Source: Prevotella sp. (GTDB lineage: Bacteria > Bacteroidota > Bacteroidia > Bacteroidales > Dysgonomonadaceae). From it: a stretch of DNA of 34,869 nt. The position numbers were made by a program, and so were the translations under genes. The DNA lies in the NCBI GenBank assembly GCA_031285905.1, contig JAITVH010000126.1, positions 1 through 34,869 of the forward strand, in the 5' to 3' direction. Positions 16,474 through 24,256 of this stretch are shown here, piece by piece. The notes under the pieces are model-generated. The model ran no database searches and was not told the DNA's origin. It was given only the letters and a program-made list of their open reading frames with translations. Position 1 is the stretch's first letter. Every line of letters starts with the position of its first letter.

Positions 16474-17361
16474 TTAGAAGACTTTCACATTAATATATCT
16501 GGATGGATTCTCCCGTACATCTTTGAGCAATAATGACGCATTACCAATAGTGTTGTTAAGGCTATCGTATAATTGGCGGTCATTCAGCAATAATCCAAGA
16601 GAACCTTCTTTCGAATTGATTTTTTCCGATAATCCCTGAATATTCTTCATCGTAGAATCAATCGAACTATATGTTGAAGTTAGATCCATTTTATTTATTT
16701 GTTCTGACACTCCTGCCAGATCGCTGGACACCTTATTAAAATTTCCTGTGATTGCCGGAATATCCTTATTCAGGTTATTCATCAAAGCAGTCAACTGTTT
16801 TGATGATTTAGTCAGTTCTGTTGTCACCTGACTTATATTATTCAAAGATTGGTCAAGCGCAGGGTGAGTAACGATAGCCTGAAGACCTGTCAATATAGAA
16901 TCGATTTTGGGTATTAATTGCTCAACCTGAGGCACAATTCCCCCGGCAGCATCCAGCATTCCTTTTTTGCGTATTCCGATAATAGTATCTGTCGGTGAAT
17001 AATTTTCCTTTGTATATGGGTTAGTCTCTAACAAGACTGTTGCCGAACCTAATACTGAGACATCCAAAGACATTTTGCTCCCTTTTGGTATCTTCACTCC
17101 TTTGTCCATATTTAAATATACAATAACACGACCAGGGCTGTCGGCATCTAATGCCATAGACGAAACGAGCCCGACCTGAAAACCATTTAAAGTAACAGGG
17201 GCCGATTGAGTCAGTCCTGACACATCATCGAAAACAACCATATACAGATTAGAGGATTTAAAGATATTTACTCCTTTCAAAAAACTTATACCATAATACA
17301 ATATAAATATTGCTATCACAAAAGCTATCCCTATTTTTACTTCTTTTGAAATTTTCGCCAT
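16474..17361 (-). CDS. MlaD/MCE-domain protein (lipid transport)
   Basis: Predicted periplasmic substrate-binding component of an MCE-type phospholipid transport system, 295 residues. One N-terminal membrane anchor (about 10-28) is followed by a single MCE domain (about 35-115, with the SGLTQSAPVTLNGFQVG and GSATVLLETNPY stretches), then a long helical region (about 145-290) rich in Asn, Ser and Lys that likely forms a coiled-coil tube or tether. It starts 33 bases after the amidase stop and is probably in the same transcript. The ATPase (MlaF) and permease (MlaE) genes are not adjacent in this window. Substrate is inferred from family only. Confidence 0.85.
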   Translation of the reverse strand: MAKISKEVKIGIAFVIAIFILYYGISFLKGVNIFKSSNLYMVVFDDVSGLTQSAPVTLNGFQVGLVSSMALDADSPGRVIVYLNMDKGVKIPKGSKMSLDVSVLGSATVLLETNPYTKENYSPTDTIIGIRKKGMLDAAGGIVPQVEQLIPKIDSILTGLQAIVTHPALDQSLNNISQVTTELTKSSKQLTALMNNLNKDIPAITGNFNKVSSDLAGVSEQINKMDLTSTYSSIDSTMKNIQGLSEKINSKEGSLGLLLNDRQLYDSLNNTIGNASLLLKDVRENPSRYINVKVF

Positions 17362-17394
17362 GACTTATATATATTCTGTTAATCTATTTATCAA

Positions 17395-18819
17395 CTATTT
17401 CACTCGTTTTCCATCCCGAAACTGGACTATAAAGGCATCCTTAAATTTAGCCTTTACCTCTGTCAGTTTTCCGGTTATTTCTTTATAATTTGCACTTTTT
17501 CCGTATGTATATTTATAATAGCCGCCTTCTTCATAATAATCGGTTGAAGGCAGCCCTTTCAATTCAGATGCTCCTGCTGCTAGTTTTCTCGTAGAAATTA
17601 AAAATTGTATCCTGTATTCTATTAATCCTGCGTTACTTCTATGATCCAGTGACTTTGCAACAGTTGTAGCAGTCACTTCTTTTGCAGGTTCATCTTTCAC
17701 TACAGTAGTCTTCACCTCTTCTTTTTTCGCTACCTGCTTAGGGAGGCTAGTGTTGGAGGCGACAATAATATTTTTTATACTTTCTTCCTGTTTTATTTCA
17801 TTCTCAGTTTTCTTTGGCTGTTGCCCTGCCTGAGGGTAAGGTTGAAAATTATCTTTTGTCAATATCTTAACTGTATCGCTTTTTTCTTCTATTGTCTTTT
17901 TCAACGTTCCTGTCTGAGCTAATTCAGGTTCGATCGTTTTGTTTACAGTAATTACTTCTTCCGGCTTTATATTGACTACTTCTTTCTCTTTCGGTAATAT
18001 GACATTTTTTTCTTCTGTTTTTTCTATTTTGGATACAGTCAAAACGCCTTGTCTTTTGTCAAATTCGCGCTTATAGTTCTTAAATCCTGAATATATAGCG
18101 GTAGCCATTGCCCTTTGTCCTAATTGTGATGACAGATATTTCGCTTCTACCGGATTGTTGATAAATCCAAGTTCGATAAGTACACTAGGCATACTACTCT
18201 CGCGCAAAACGAGGAAACCTGATTGGCGCACTCCCCTATCTGTCCGCTTGGCCACATTCTTAAAATCCTTTTGTATAAGTCCTGCCAACTGAAGGCTCTG
18301 CTCCATATATTTGTTAGTCATAAATTCAAATATAATATATGACTCAGTCGAATTTGGATCAAACCCCTGATATTTAGTCGAATAATTATCCTCCAACAAG
18401 ATAACGGAATTTTCCCGCTTGGCAACTTCAAGATTTTCAGGGCTTCTGTCGATACCCAGTATATAAGTATCCGCCCCCGTAGCCTGGGTGGTTTTTGCCA
18501 CTGTAGAGTTAGTATGAATGGATATGAAAAGATTTGCCTTTGCCTTATTGGCTATTTCAGCGCGCTTTTTCAAATCGACAAACACATCCTTTTTCCTTGT
18601 ATATACGACTTTTACATCCTCATAATTCTGCTCGATAAAACTCCCCAGCATAATAGCCACACTCAGATTTATATCCTTTTCTTTATAAACTCCTCTTACC
18701 GCCCCGGGATCTTTTCCTCCATGTCCCGGATCGATTACGACCACGAATTGAGGCTCGGATGGAAAAATCATTCCACAGAAGATGAGAGAACAAACAATAA
18801 GGCATAAAAATCTTTTCAT
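17395..18819 (-). CDS. N-acetylmuramoyl-L-alanine amidase (AmiC-like)
   Basis: Exported zinc enzyme that cleaves the amide bond between the glycan and the peptide of peptidoglycan, used in daughter-cell separation. Residues 1-20 form a signal peptide. The Amidase_3 domain (about 25-250) has zinc ligands H33 (DPGHGGKD), E47 and H102 (ISIHTNS) and the catalytic Glu E216 (VLIELGFINN), all present. Its internal insertion (about 118-165) may regulate access. A long Lys/Glu-rich linker (about 255-400) leads to a C-terminal 70-residue domain (EYRIQFLISTRKL onward) that resembles a SPOR-like septal-targeting fold. 474 residues. Lies between ldhA and the MCE gene. Confidence 0.9.
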   Translation of the reverse strand: MKRFLCLIVCSLIFCGMIFPSEPQFVVVIDPGHGGKDPGAVRGVYKEKDINLSVAIMLGSFIEQNYEDVKVVYTRKKDVFVDLKKRAEIANKAKANLFISIHTNSTVAKTTQATGADTYILGIDRSPENLEVAKRENSVILLEDNYSTKYQGFDPNSTESYIIFEFMTNKYMEQSLQLAGLIQKDFKNVAKRTDRGVRQSGFLVLRESSMPSVLIELGFINNPVEAKYLSSQLGQRAMATAIYSGFKNYKREFDKRQGVLTVSKIEKTEEKNVILPKEKEVVNIKPEEVITVNKTIEPELAQTGTLKKTIEEKSDTVKILTKDNFQPYPQAGQQPKKTENEIKQEESIKNIIVASNTSLPKQVAKKEEVKTTVVKDEPAKEVTATTVAKSLDHRSNAGLIEYRIQFLISTRKLAAGASELKGLPSTDYYEEGGYYKYTYGKSANYKEITGKLTEVKAKFKDAFIVQFRDGKRVK

Positions 18820-18844
18820 AGATTTTTTGATTTCTTTTTATAAA

Positions 18845-19852
18845 TCAAGCTTTATAAACCACTTCATTTTTCAAATCATTCCCATTGAAAAAATCAGTTA
18901 TATTATCCATTGTTGTATGAGCAATATTTGACATGGCTTCTTGCGTGAAGAAAGCCTGATGGGATGTTACAATGACATTATTGAAAGACAGCAACCTTGC
19001 CAACACATCATCTGTCATCACAGAATCGGAGTGATCTTCATAGAAATAGGCACCTTCTTCTTCATAAACGTCGAGTCCGGCATAACCTACTTTTTTGCTC
19101 AATAGTCCATCTATCAAGTGGCGGGTGTGAATCAATTTTCCACGACCGGTATTAATGATCATCACCCCGTCCTTCATTTTACAGATGGACTGGTCGCTGA
19201 TAATATATTCAGTTTCCTTTGTCAGCGGACAATGTAATGTTATTATATCTGAATTGGCATACAAATCATCCAATGTGACATAAGTCACTCCTGCCGATTC
19301 TGCCCATTTAGTATCAGGATATAGATCATAAGCCAGAACTTTCATTCCCAACCCCAAAAAAAGTCCGATAGCGACTTTACCTATTTTACCTGTTCCGATA
19401 ACCCCAACAGTTTTATTATACATATCAAAACCCTGGAAACCTATCAGGGAAAAATTCCCGTCACGTGTACGCAAAAAGGCGCGATGTACTTTCCGGTTAA
19501 GACAAAGCATTAATGCTAATGTATGTTCGGCAATAGCATGTGGCGAATAATCAGGCACCCTTACTACTTTTATTCCTTTTTTTGCTGCGGCTGCGATATC
19601 TACGTTATTAAATCCGGCACAACGCAAGGCAATAAGCTTCACCCCATAAGAATGGAGCTTGTTTACCACTTCCTCGTCCACTTTGGCATTCACAAAGATG
19701 CATACTGCATCAGCCCCACAGGCCAGAAGGACATTATTCTTATCCAAATGCTCTTTGTGATACATCAGTTCAAAACCATATTCTTTATTAACCTTATTAA
19801 AGGTCTCAATATCATATGGTTTCGCGTCAAAAACAGCTATTTTTTGTGCCAT
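18845..19852 (-). CDS. ldhA: D-lactate dehydrogenase (D-2-hydroxyacid dehydrogenase)
   Basis: NAD-dependent reduction of pyruvate to D-lactate, the fermentative route for regenerating NAD+. It is 335 residues with the Rossmann motif GTGKIG (153-158) and the catalytic triad R237 (NTGRGKL), E266 (DVYEEEGAYF) and H298 (VTSHQAF). These sit exactly two residues further than in Lactobacillus D-LDH as I remember it. The long DVYEEEGAYFYEDHS loop favours D-LDH over glycerate or phosphoglycerate dehydrogenases. A good TTTG-N20-TACTTTTG promoter lies 45 bases upstream. Near the nuo operon, it is the alternative way to dispose of NADH. Confidence 0.9.
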   Translation of the reverse strand: MAQKIAVFDAKPYDIETFNKVNKEYGFELMYHKEHLDKNNVLLACGADAVCIFVNAKVDEEVVNKLHSYGVKLIALRCAGFNNVDIAAAAKKGIKVVRVPDYSPHAIAEHTLALMLCLNRKVHRAFLRTRDGNFSLIGFQGFDMYNKTVGVIGTGKIGKVAIGLFLGLGMKVLAYDLYPDTKWAESAGVTYVTLDDLYANSDIITLHCPLTKETEYIISDQSICKMKDGVMIINTGRGKLIHTRHLIDGLLSKKVGYAGLDVYEEEGAYFYEDHSDSVMTDDVLARLLSFNNVIVTSHQAFFTQEAMSNIAHTTMDNITDFFNGNDLKNEVVYKA

Positions 19853-19896
19853 GATTTGTTTTGTAATATTCTTTATTTAACCCTTATACCTACATG

Positions 19897-19928
19897 CAAA
19901 AGTAATCAAAATAACCATTATACTCAAA
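19897..19928 (-). promoter_or_regulatory. ldhA promoter
   Basis: On the minus strand, TTTG (19925-19928) is followed after 20 bases by TACTTTTG (19897-19904). This fits the Bacteroidota consensus TTTG-N19-21-TAnnTTTG in both sequence and spacing, and predicts an untranslated leader of about 35-40 bases before the ldhA ATG. Confidence 0.7.
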
Positions 19929-20242
19929 AGTATGACTATTAGTTTTTCACATTATTATCAACAGGATATTTTCAAAAAAACTTATATATTTTTACCTTTT
20001 TTTGCAAAAATGAGGTAAGTAACTGTTATAGAATTACAATGAGGCCTCCATTCAATTCTTATAACAGAGGGGACAACTTTATAAACACATAAAAAGCAAA
20101 TGAGTTCTTAAAAATCGTTCAAATTTTAGAAAAAACACACATTGGAATTTAACTTAAATAGTAATTATATTGAGTCTTAACGATTTATGTTACTCTTTAC
20201 TTTTTTTCTTTAAGTTCTAAATATGACCTTACAATTAATTGC

Positions 20243-20250
20243 TATTTTTG
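20243..20250 (+). promoter_or_regulatory. Possible -7 element of the GH110-like gene
   Basis: TATTTTTG matches TAnnTTTG and lies about 100 bases before the start codon. No clear TTTG is found at the expected upstream distance, so this is tentative. Confidence 0.35.
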
Positions 20251-20350
20251 TGTTGAGCCTTAAAGTCTTTTATAAACATATCCGAATCTGCTTAATAAGC
20301 ATAAAACGCTGATTATAATAAACTTACATAACAAATCTAATATTACACCA

Positions 20351-22063
20351 ATGAATAAAAAGTCTTTCTTGTATCTAATATGCTTTTATTTCGTAATAGT
20401 AACTTGTACTTGTTGCGAAAGTACGGACAATAAGAAACAGGTTTTCAACCTCAAAGATTTTGGTGCAATTCCCGATGACGGACAAGACGATTCGGAAGCC
20501 TTCAACAAGGCTATGGATAAATGCCGAGAGAATCCGGGTTCTATCCTTATCATTCCATCCGGAAGTTACAATTATAAGAATGATAAAGCAATGGAATTTG
20601 AGTACAAAGCAATAAACGGCCAATATGGCGAAAACGTGCAAGGCCATTTCTTCAAACCGGATGGAGAATATATTATCGCTTTAGATATGAACGGCTTTAA
20701 AAATATATCCATTCAGGCCGAAGGTGTTACTCTAATTCAGGAGGGGTGGTATGAAGCAGTATCGATTACCAATGCTCAGAATATTAAAATAAAAGGCCTG
20801 AAACTGATACATAAGCGTCCGCCCTTTACTACAGGCGAGATTGTAGAATCAACTCCTGATTACTTTGATATGAAAATAGACACTCTTAAATATTCCTATC
20901 TAACAGATGCAATAACTGGACGTGTTCATTATTATGATGCAAACAGCCAACGCATCTATACTGGAGGTTCGGTTGAGAAAAAAGAATTAATGGGAAACAG
21001 GCAGACAATACGTATCTACACCAAAACTCAACCTAAAGTAGGCGACTTCTGCATCTTAAGACATAGCGCTCACAATCGGGCGGGTATACTGATAAAGGAA
21101 TCGTCAAACATAGAACTCGAAGATGTAACAATACACTCTCAACCCGGAATGGGCGTCATAGGACATCGTTCTGAGAATATCAGCATGAAGAACCTCCAAA
21201 TAATTCCTGCAGTAGGAACATTCACATCTACAAACACAGATGCAACCCATTTTACCAGTTGTAAAGGGAAAATACTTTTCGATGTATGCAAATTCGGTGG
21301 ACAAGGCGACGATTGTACCAATGTACACAATTATTATTGGAGTGTTTATAAAGAATCAGGGAATGATGTGAGGGTAACAGTTGAAAATGCGGATTTGCAT
21401 GCTTTATCCCTCGATTATCCTGACGTAGGGGATACATTAGCCCTTATATCCAAAGACAATCTCAATATAATAGATTCATATATTGCAAAAAAGATATCGA
21501 CCTCTATCAAAGACTGGAAAGTTGTTGTTACGCTTGATAAGCCTGTCGATTATGATGTAAATGATTATTACATGATAAATATGACGCGTTGCCCGGCAGT
21601 AGATATCTTCAACAATACAGTACGAAGCCATATGGCTCGGGCATATTTAATAAAGACAAAAAATGTACACATCAAAGGCAATGTCATCCAGAATAGTAGT
21701 GGAACAGCTATTCAACTGGGAGCAGAAGCATCATGGAGAGAAGGTTTCCCTGTAGAGAATGTCTTAATAGAAAACAACTGGTTTATCAATTGTGGCTATG
21801 GACATGGACGGCAAAGAGGAACTGCCATAAATGTAGAAGTGAACGGTGTGAGGACTAAAGCCGAAAAACTCAATAAAAACATTGTGATCAAGAATAATAC
21901 TATCCAGGCTGTTGGTGAAACGGCAATATACATATCTGATTCTGATGGAGTGCAGATTATGAATAATGAAATACAAGGGGCGAAAAAGGCTGTGCAAGTA
22001 AATAACTCTGAAAATATTGAAATTCAGGACAATGGAATTTTAGCCATAGAATATCTTAAATAG
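20351..22063 (+). CDS. GH110-like beta-helix glycosidase, probable lipoprotein
   Basis: 570 residues. The N-terminus (MNKKSFLYLICFYFVIVTC) is a lipoprotein-type signal with Cys at 19, 21 and 22. A pectate-lyase-superfamily start follows (NLKDFGAIPDDGQDDSEAF, about 33-51), then right-handed beta-helix repeats to the end. NTDATHFTSC (D297) and GGQGDDCTNVHN (D320, D321) resemble the active-site region of GH110 exo-alpha-galactosidases. The 23/24-residue spacing equals that of the catalytic Asp set I recall from the Pseudoalteromonas GH110 enzyme. WREGFPVENVLIENNWF also fits the family. Likely substrate: terminal alpha-1,3-galactose on host or dietary glycans, by inference. It stands alone, without SusC/SusD partners, and is convergent with the SPOR gene. 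Alternative: another beta-helix carbohydrate enzyme. Confidence 0.7.
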   Translation: MNKKSFLYLICFYFVIVTCTCCESTDNKKQVFNLKDFGAIPDDGQDDSEAFNKAMDKCRENPGSILIIPSGSYNYKNDKAMEFEYKAINGQYGENVQGHFFKPDGEYIIALDMNGFKNISIQAEGVTLIQEGWYEAVSITNAQNIKIKGLKLIHKRPPFTTGEIVESTPDYFDMKIDTLKYSYLTDAITGRVHYYDANSQRIYTGGSVEKKELMGNRQTIRIYTKTQPKVGDFCILRHSAHNRAGILIKESSNIELEDVTIHSQPGMGVIGHRSENISMKNLQIIPAVGTFTSTNTDATHFTSCKGKILFDVCKFGGQGDDCTNVHNYYWSVYKESGNDVRVTVENADLHALSLDYPDVGDTLALISKDNLNIIDSYIAKKISTSIKDWKVVVTLDKPVDYDVNDYYMINMTRCPAVDIFNNTVRSHMARAYLIKTKNVHIKGNVIQNSSGTAIQLGAEASWREGFPVENVLIENNWFINCGYGHGRQRGTAINVEVNGVRTKAEKLNKNIVIKNNTIQAVGETAIYISDSDGVQIMNNEIQGAKKAVQVNNSENIEIQDNGILAIEYLK

Positions 22064-22103
22064 ATATCTTTTACTTTACAATTAAAATGGAATAAAGGAT
22101 AAA

Positions 22104-22132
22104 AAAGAGGCTCTCGTTAAGAAAGCCTCTTT
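22104..22132. terminator. Bidirectional terminator between convergent genes
   Basis: AAAGAGGCT pairs with AGCCTCTTT (22104-22112 and 22124-22132), with an A-run on the left and a T-rich right flank. It sits 40 bases after the GH110-like gene and 7 bases past the stop of the SPOR gene, so it can end both transcripts. Confidence 0.8.
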
Positions 22133-22139
22133 GGTTGTA

Positions 22140-23054
22140 TTATTTTGAGTATAACCATGCACTGGTATATTGTGGATTCTTTTTCCTGAATGAATCCAGG
22201 AATATCTCAGCCTGACTTTTGTCAGTAAAGGCAGATACATATATTCTATATCTATCTGGAGACTTTAACATAGAAGCATTCGGTAAACCTTCGTTTTGAA
22301 TTTTCAATAGAAGCTTTTCTGCTCTGGATTTGTTCTCTTCTCCCCCAACAATGATATAGTAATTCCTTGTTCTTTGTTTCTTTTCTGATATAACATTATT
22401 GCTTGTAATGTCTTTTTCTGTCTCGGAAACAGCAGGAATACTACTCTCATTCTCAGAGACAGAAAGAGAAGATGTTATTGAAGAAATGAAGTCAGCCTTA
22501 TTACTGGTCTTCTGATCTTCTATATTAATACTGGGCCCAACAAAGAGAGATACTGCAATCAGCAGAGAAGCAGCTCCGCTCAAAGCGTATCTGACAAGCC
22601 TCTTTTGTTTCTGCTTAAGAGCCTCTTTTGTTATACGGTCTAAGTGTTTTATGTTTATACGATCCAGCCCGAATAAAGAAGGCAAAGGATTATCCTTTTT
22701 GTAATAAAAAGAGATAACGCCTTTATCATCAGACTTCAGTATTCCAATATTCCCGCAGGAAACCGTATCCCCGTTTTTTAAATGATAAGTTATATCTTTT
22801 ACACAATCTTTAATCCTTTTGTATGCAGCATTATAAGATATATTCTCATCTTTTACAATGCAGGATGTTATTATCCCGTCATCGTGATTCAATTCGGGAT
22901 TGAAGACAATTGTATATTGCGGTTTATCAATATCTCCGCTGGCATTCATAGAGGATGAAGAAACATTAATAATAAACCCTCCTAATTCCGGAATTGTAAC
23001 ACAATTATGGATAGGAAGCAAAAATTCTAAATACTTAAATAATGTTTCTTTCAT
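22140..23054 (-). CDS. HU-like/SPOR-domain membrane protein
   Basis: 304 residues in three parts. The N-terminal part (about 1-130; MKETLFKYLEFLLPIHNCVTIPELG) resembles the Bacteroidota HU-like CCDC81-type domains. One membrane segment spans 154-174. A Ser-rich stretch then leads to a C-terminal SPOR domain (about 231-304; YYIIVGGEENKSRAEKLLLKIQ). SPOR domains bind denuded septal peptidoglycan; the N-terminal domain would face the cytoplasm. A link between chromosome or cytoplasmic factors and the division site is an inference. A TATCTTTG element ends only 4 bases before the ATG, so the message may have little or no leader. Transcribed away from gmhA. Confidence 0.8.
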   Translation of the reverse strand: MKETLFKYLEFLLPIHNCVTIPELGGFIINVSSSSMNASGDIDKPQYTIVFNPELNHDDGIITSCIVKDENISYNAAYKRIKDCVKDITYHLKNGDTVSCGNIGILKSDDKGVISFYYKKDNPLPSLFGLDRINIKHLDRITKEALKQKQKRLVRYALSGAASLLIAVSLFVGPSINIEDQKTSNKADFISSITSSLSVSENESSIPAVSETEKDITSNNVISEKKQRTRNYYIIVGGEENKSRAEKLLLKIQNEGLPNASMLKSPDRYRIYVSAFTDKSQAEIFLDSFRKKNPQYTSAWLYSK

Positions 23055-23058
23055 CTTG

Positions 23059-23066
23059 CAAAGATA
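23059..23066 (-). promoter_or_regulatory. -7 element immediately before the SPOR gene
   Basis: The minus strand reads TATCTTTG, a perfect TAnnTTTG, with its last base 5 positions from the A of the ATG (23054). Transcription would begin at or within a few bases of the start codon. No upstream TTTG is found at 19-21 bases. Confidence 0.45.
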
Positions 23067-23117
23067 ACGATATATTGGAATTTTTGTTTTAGAAAATGAT
23101 AATTGTTATAAAACAAC

Positions 23118-23133
23118 TACCTTTGCAAAGGTA
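23118..23133. promoter_or_regulatory. Palindromic double -7 element between SPOR gene and gmhA
   Basis: TACCTTTGCAAAGGTA is a perfect 16-base palindrome. Each half is a TAnnTTTG element: one points right to gmhA, whose ATG lies 24 bases beyond the + strand element, and one points left to the SPOR gene, whose ATG lies about 70 bases away. It could act as a two-way promoter or as an operator covering both. Confidence 0.5.
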
Positions 23134-23149
23134 AGAAATAACTTAGAAT

Positions 23150-23746
23150 ATGAAAATTAAAGATACTATAATCAACCATATACAGAATTCTATATCAGTA
23201 AAAGAAGCTATTCTAAAAGATCCGGCTTTAATAGAAAATATCCGGCAAGCAGCCGATCTTATACTCTTGGCGTACAAAAAAGGGAATAAGACATTGCTGG
23301 CCGGTAATGGAGGAAGTGCAGCCGATGCCCAGCATATAGCAGGGGAATTTGTCAGCCGGTTTTATTTTGATAGGCCAGGAATCCCATCTATTGCCCTCAC
23401 TACAGATACCTCAATATTAACGGCTATCGGCAATGATTACGGATTCGACCGTTTATTCGACCGGCAAGTACAAGCACAGGGTTGTGCAGGAGATGTCTTC
23501 ATCGGGATCACCACATCAGGGAACTCGGAAAATATAGTGAAGGCCTTAATAGCATCTAAAGAGAAAGGGATTAAGACAATAGTCCTGACCGGAGCATCCG
23601 GAGGTAAAGTGGGGGATTTAAGTGATATCTGTATAAAAGTACCTTCTTCAGAAACACCAAGGATTCAGGAATCCCATATCCTTATAGGTCATATCTTGTG
23701 CTGCATAGTAGAAGAAGAGCTATTTGGCAGCTTAAGAAAACAATAG
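23150..23746 (+). CDS. gmhA: Phosphoheptose isomerase
   Basis: Converts sedoheptulose 7-phosphate to D-glycero-D-manno-heptose 7-phosphate, the first step toward ADP-heptose for LPS core or glycoprotein glycans. It is 198 residues with a SIS fold. AGNGGSAADAQHIAGEF, TTSGNSENI and TGASGGKVGDL bind the sugar phosphate. The zinc-site residues H62, E66, Q173 and H181 are each one position from those of the E. coli enzyme (61, 65, 172, 180). Other heptose genes (hldE, gmhB) are not here. The msrC-type gene follows after 14 bases. Confidence 0.95.
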   Translation: MKIKDTIINHIQNSISVKEAILKDPALIENIRQAADLILLAYKKGNKTLLAGNGGSAADAQHIAGEFVSRFYFDRPGIPSIALTTDTSILTAIGNDYGFDRLFDRQVQAQGCAGDVFIGITTSGNSENIVKALIASKEKGIKTIVLTGASGGKVGDLSDICIKVPSSETPRIQESHILIGHILCCIVEEELFGSLRKQ

Positions 23747-23760
23747 AACTTATAATCATT

Positions 23761-24246
23761 ATGTCACAATCACTATATACATCGTCTGATTTACCCAAAC
23801 AACAAAAGTATATCGCTCTGCTTCCTCAGCTAAAATCTCTTCTGGAAGGTGAGACTGACTACATTGCCAATCTGGCAAATGTCTCCGCTGCATTAAAAGA
23901 AGTCTTTGGTTTCTTCTGGGTGGGCTTCTATATAGTAAAAGATGATGAACTGGTACTAGGCCCGTTTCAAGGCCCGATAGCCTGCACCCGCATTAAATAC
24001 GGCAAGGGTGTTTGCGGAACGGCATGGAAGAACAAACAAACAGTAATAGTTCCTGATGTAGAGCAATTTCCCGGACATATAGCATGTAATGCCGCATCCA
24101 GATCCGAAATAGTTGTTCCATTCTTCAAGAAAGATGAAGTGATTGCTGTACTTGATATAGACAGTGAGCATCTGAGTCATTTTGATGAAACAGATGCCCT
24201 ATATCTTCAACAAATCATAGGACTGTTAAGCCCTGATCTAATATAA
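23761..24246 (+). CDS. msrC: Free methionine-R-sulfoxide reductase (GAF-type)
   Basis: Cytoplasmic GAF-fold enzyme that reduces free L-methionine-R-sulfoxide, an oxidative-damage repair function. I chose ATG 23761 (161 residues). The frame is open further upstream, but that would overlap the end of gmhA. The three redox Cys are C75 (GPIACTRI), C85 (GKGVCGTAW) and C109 (GHIACNAA). Their spacing of 10 and 24 residues equals that of C84, C94 and C118 in the E. coli enzyme. The C-terminal EIVVPFFKKDEVIAVLDIDSE strand is typical. It is in tandem with gmhA and ends 10 bases before the convergent SLC13 gene. Confidence 0.9.
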   Translation: MSQSLYTSSDLPKQQKYIALLPQLKSLLEGETDYIANLANVSAALKEVFGFFWVGFYIVKDDELVLGPFQGPIACTRIKYGKGVCGTAWKNKQTVIVPDVEQFPGHIACNAASRSEIVVPFFKKDEVIAVLDIDSEHLSHFDETDALYLQQIIGLLSPDLI

Positions 24247-24256
24247 TACCTCTCCA

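Larger units (their letters stand above)
19853..20350. other. Divergent AT-rich intergenic region
   Basis: About 500 bases between ldhA (minus) and the GH110-like gene (plus). It holds the ldhA promoter (19897-19928), a probable -7 element for the + strand gene (20243-20250) and one TTATCAACA (19955-19963). No gene or strong hairpin is visible. Confidence 0.6.
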
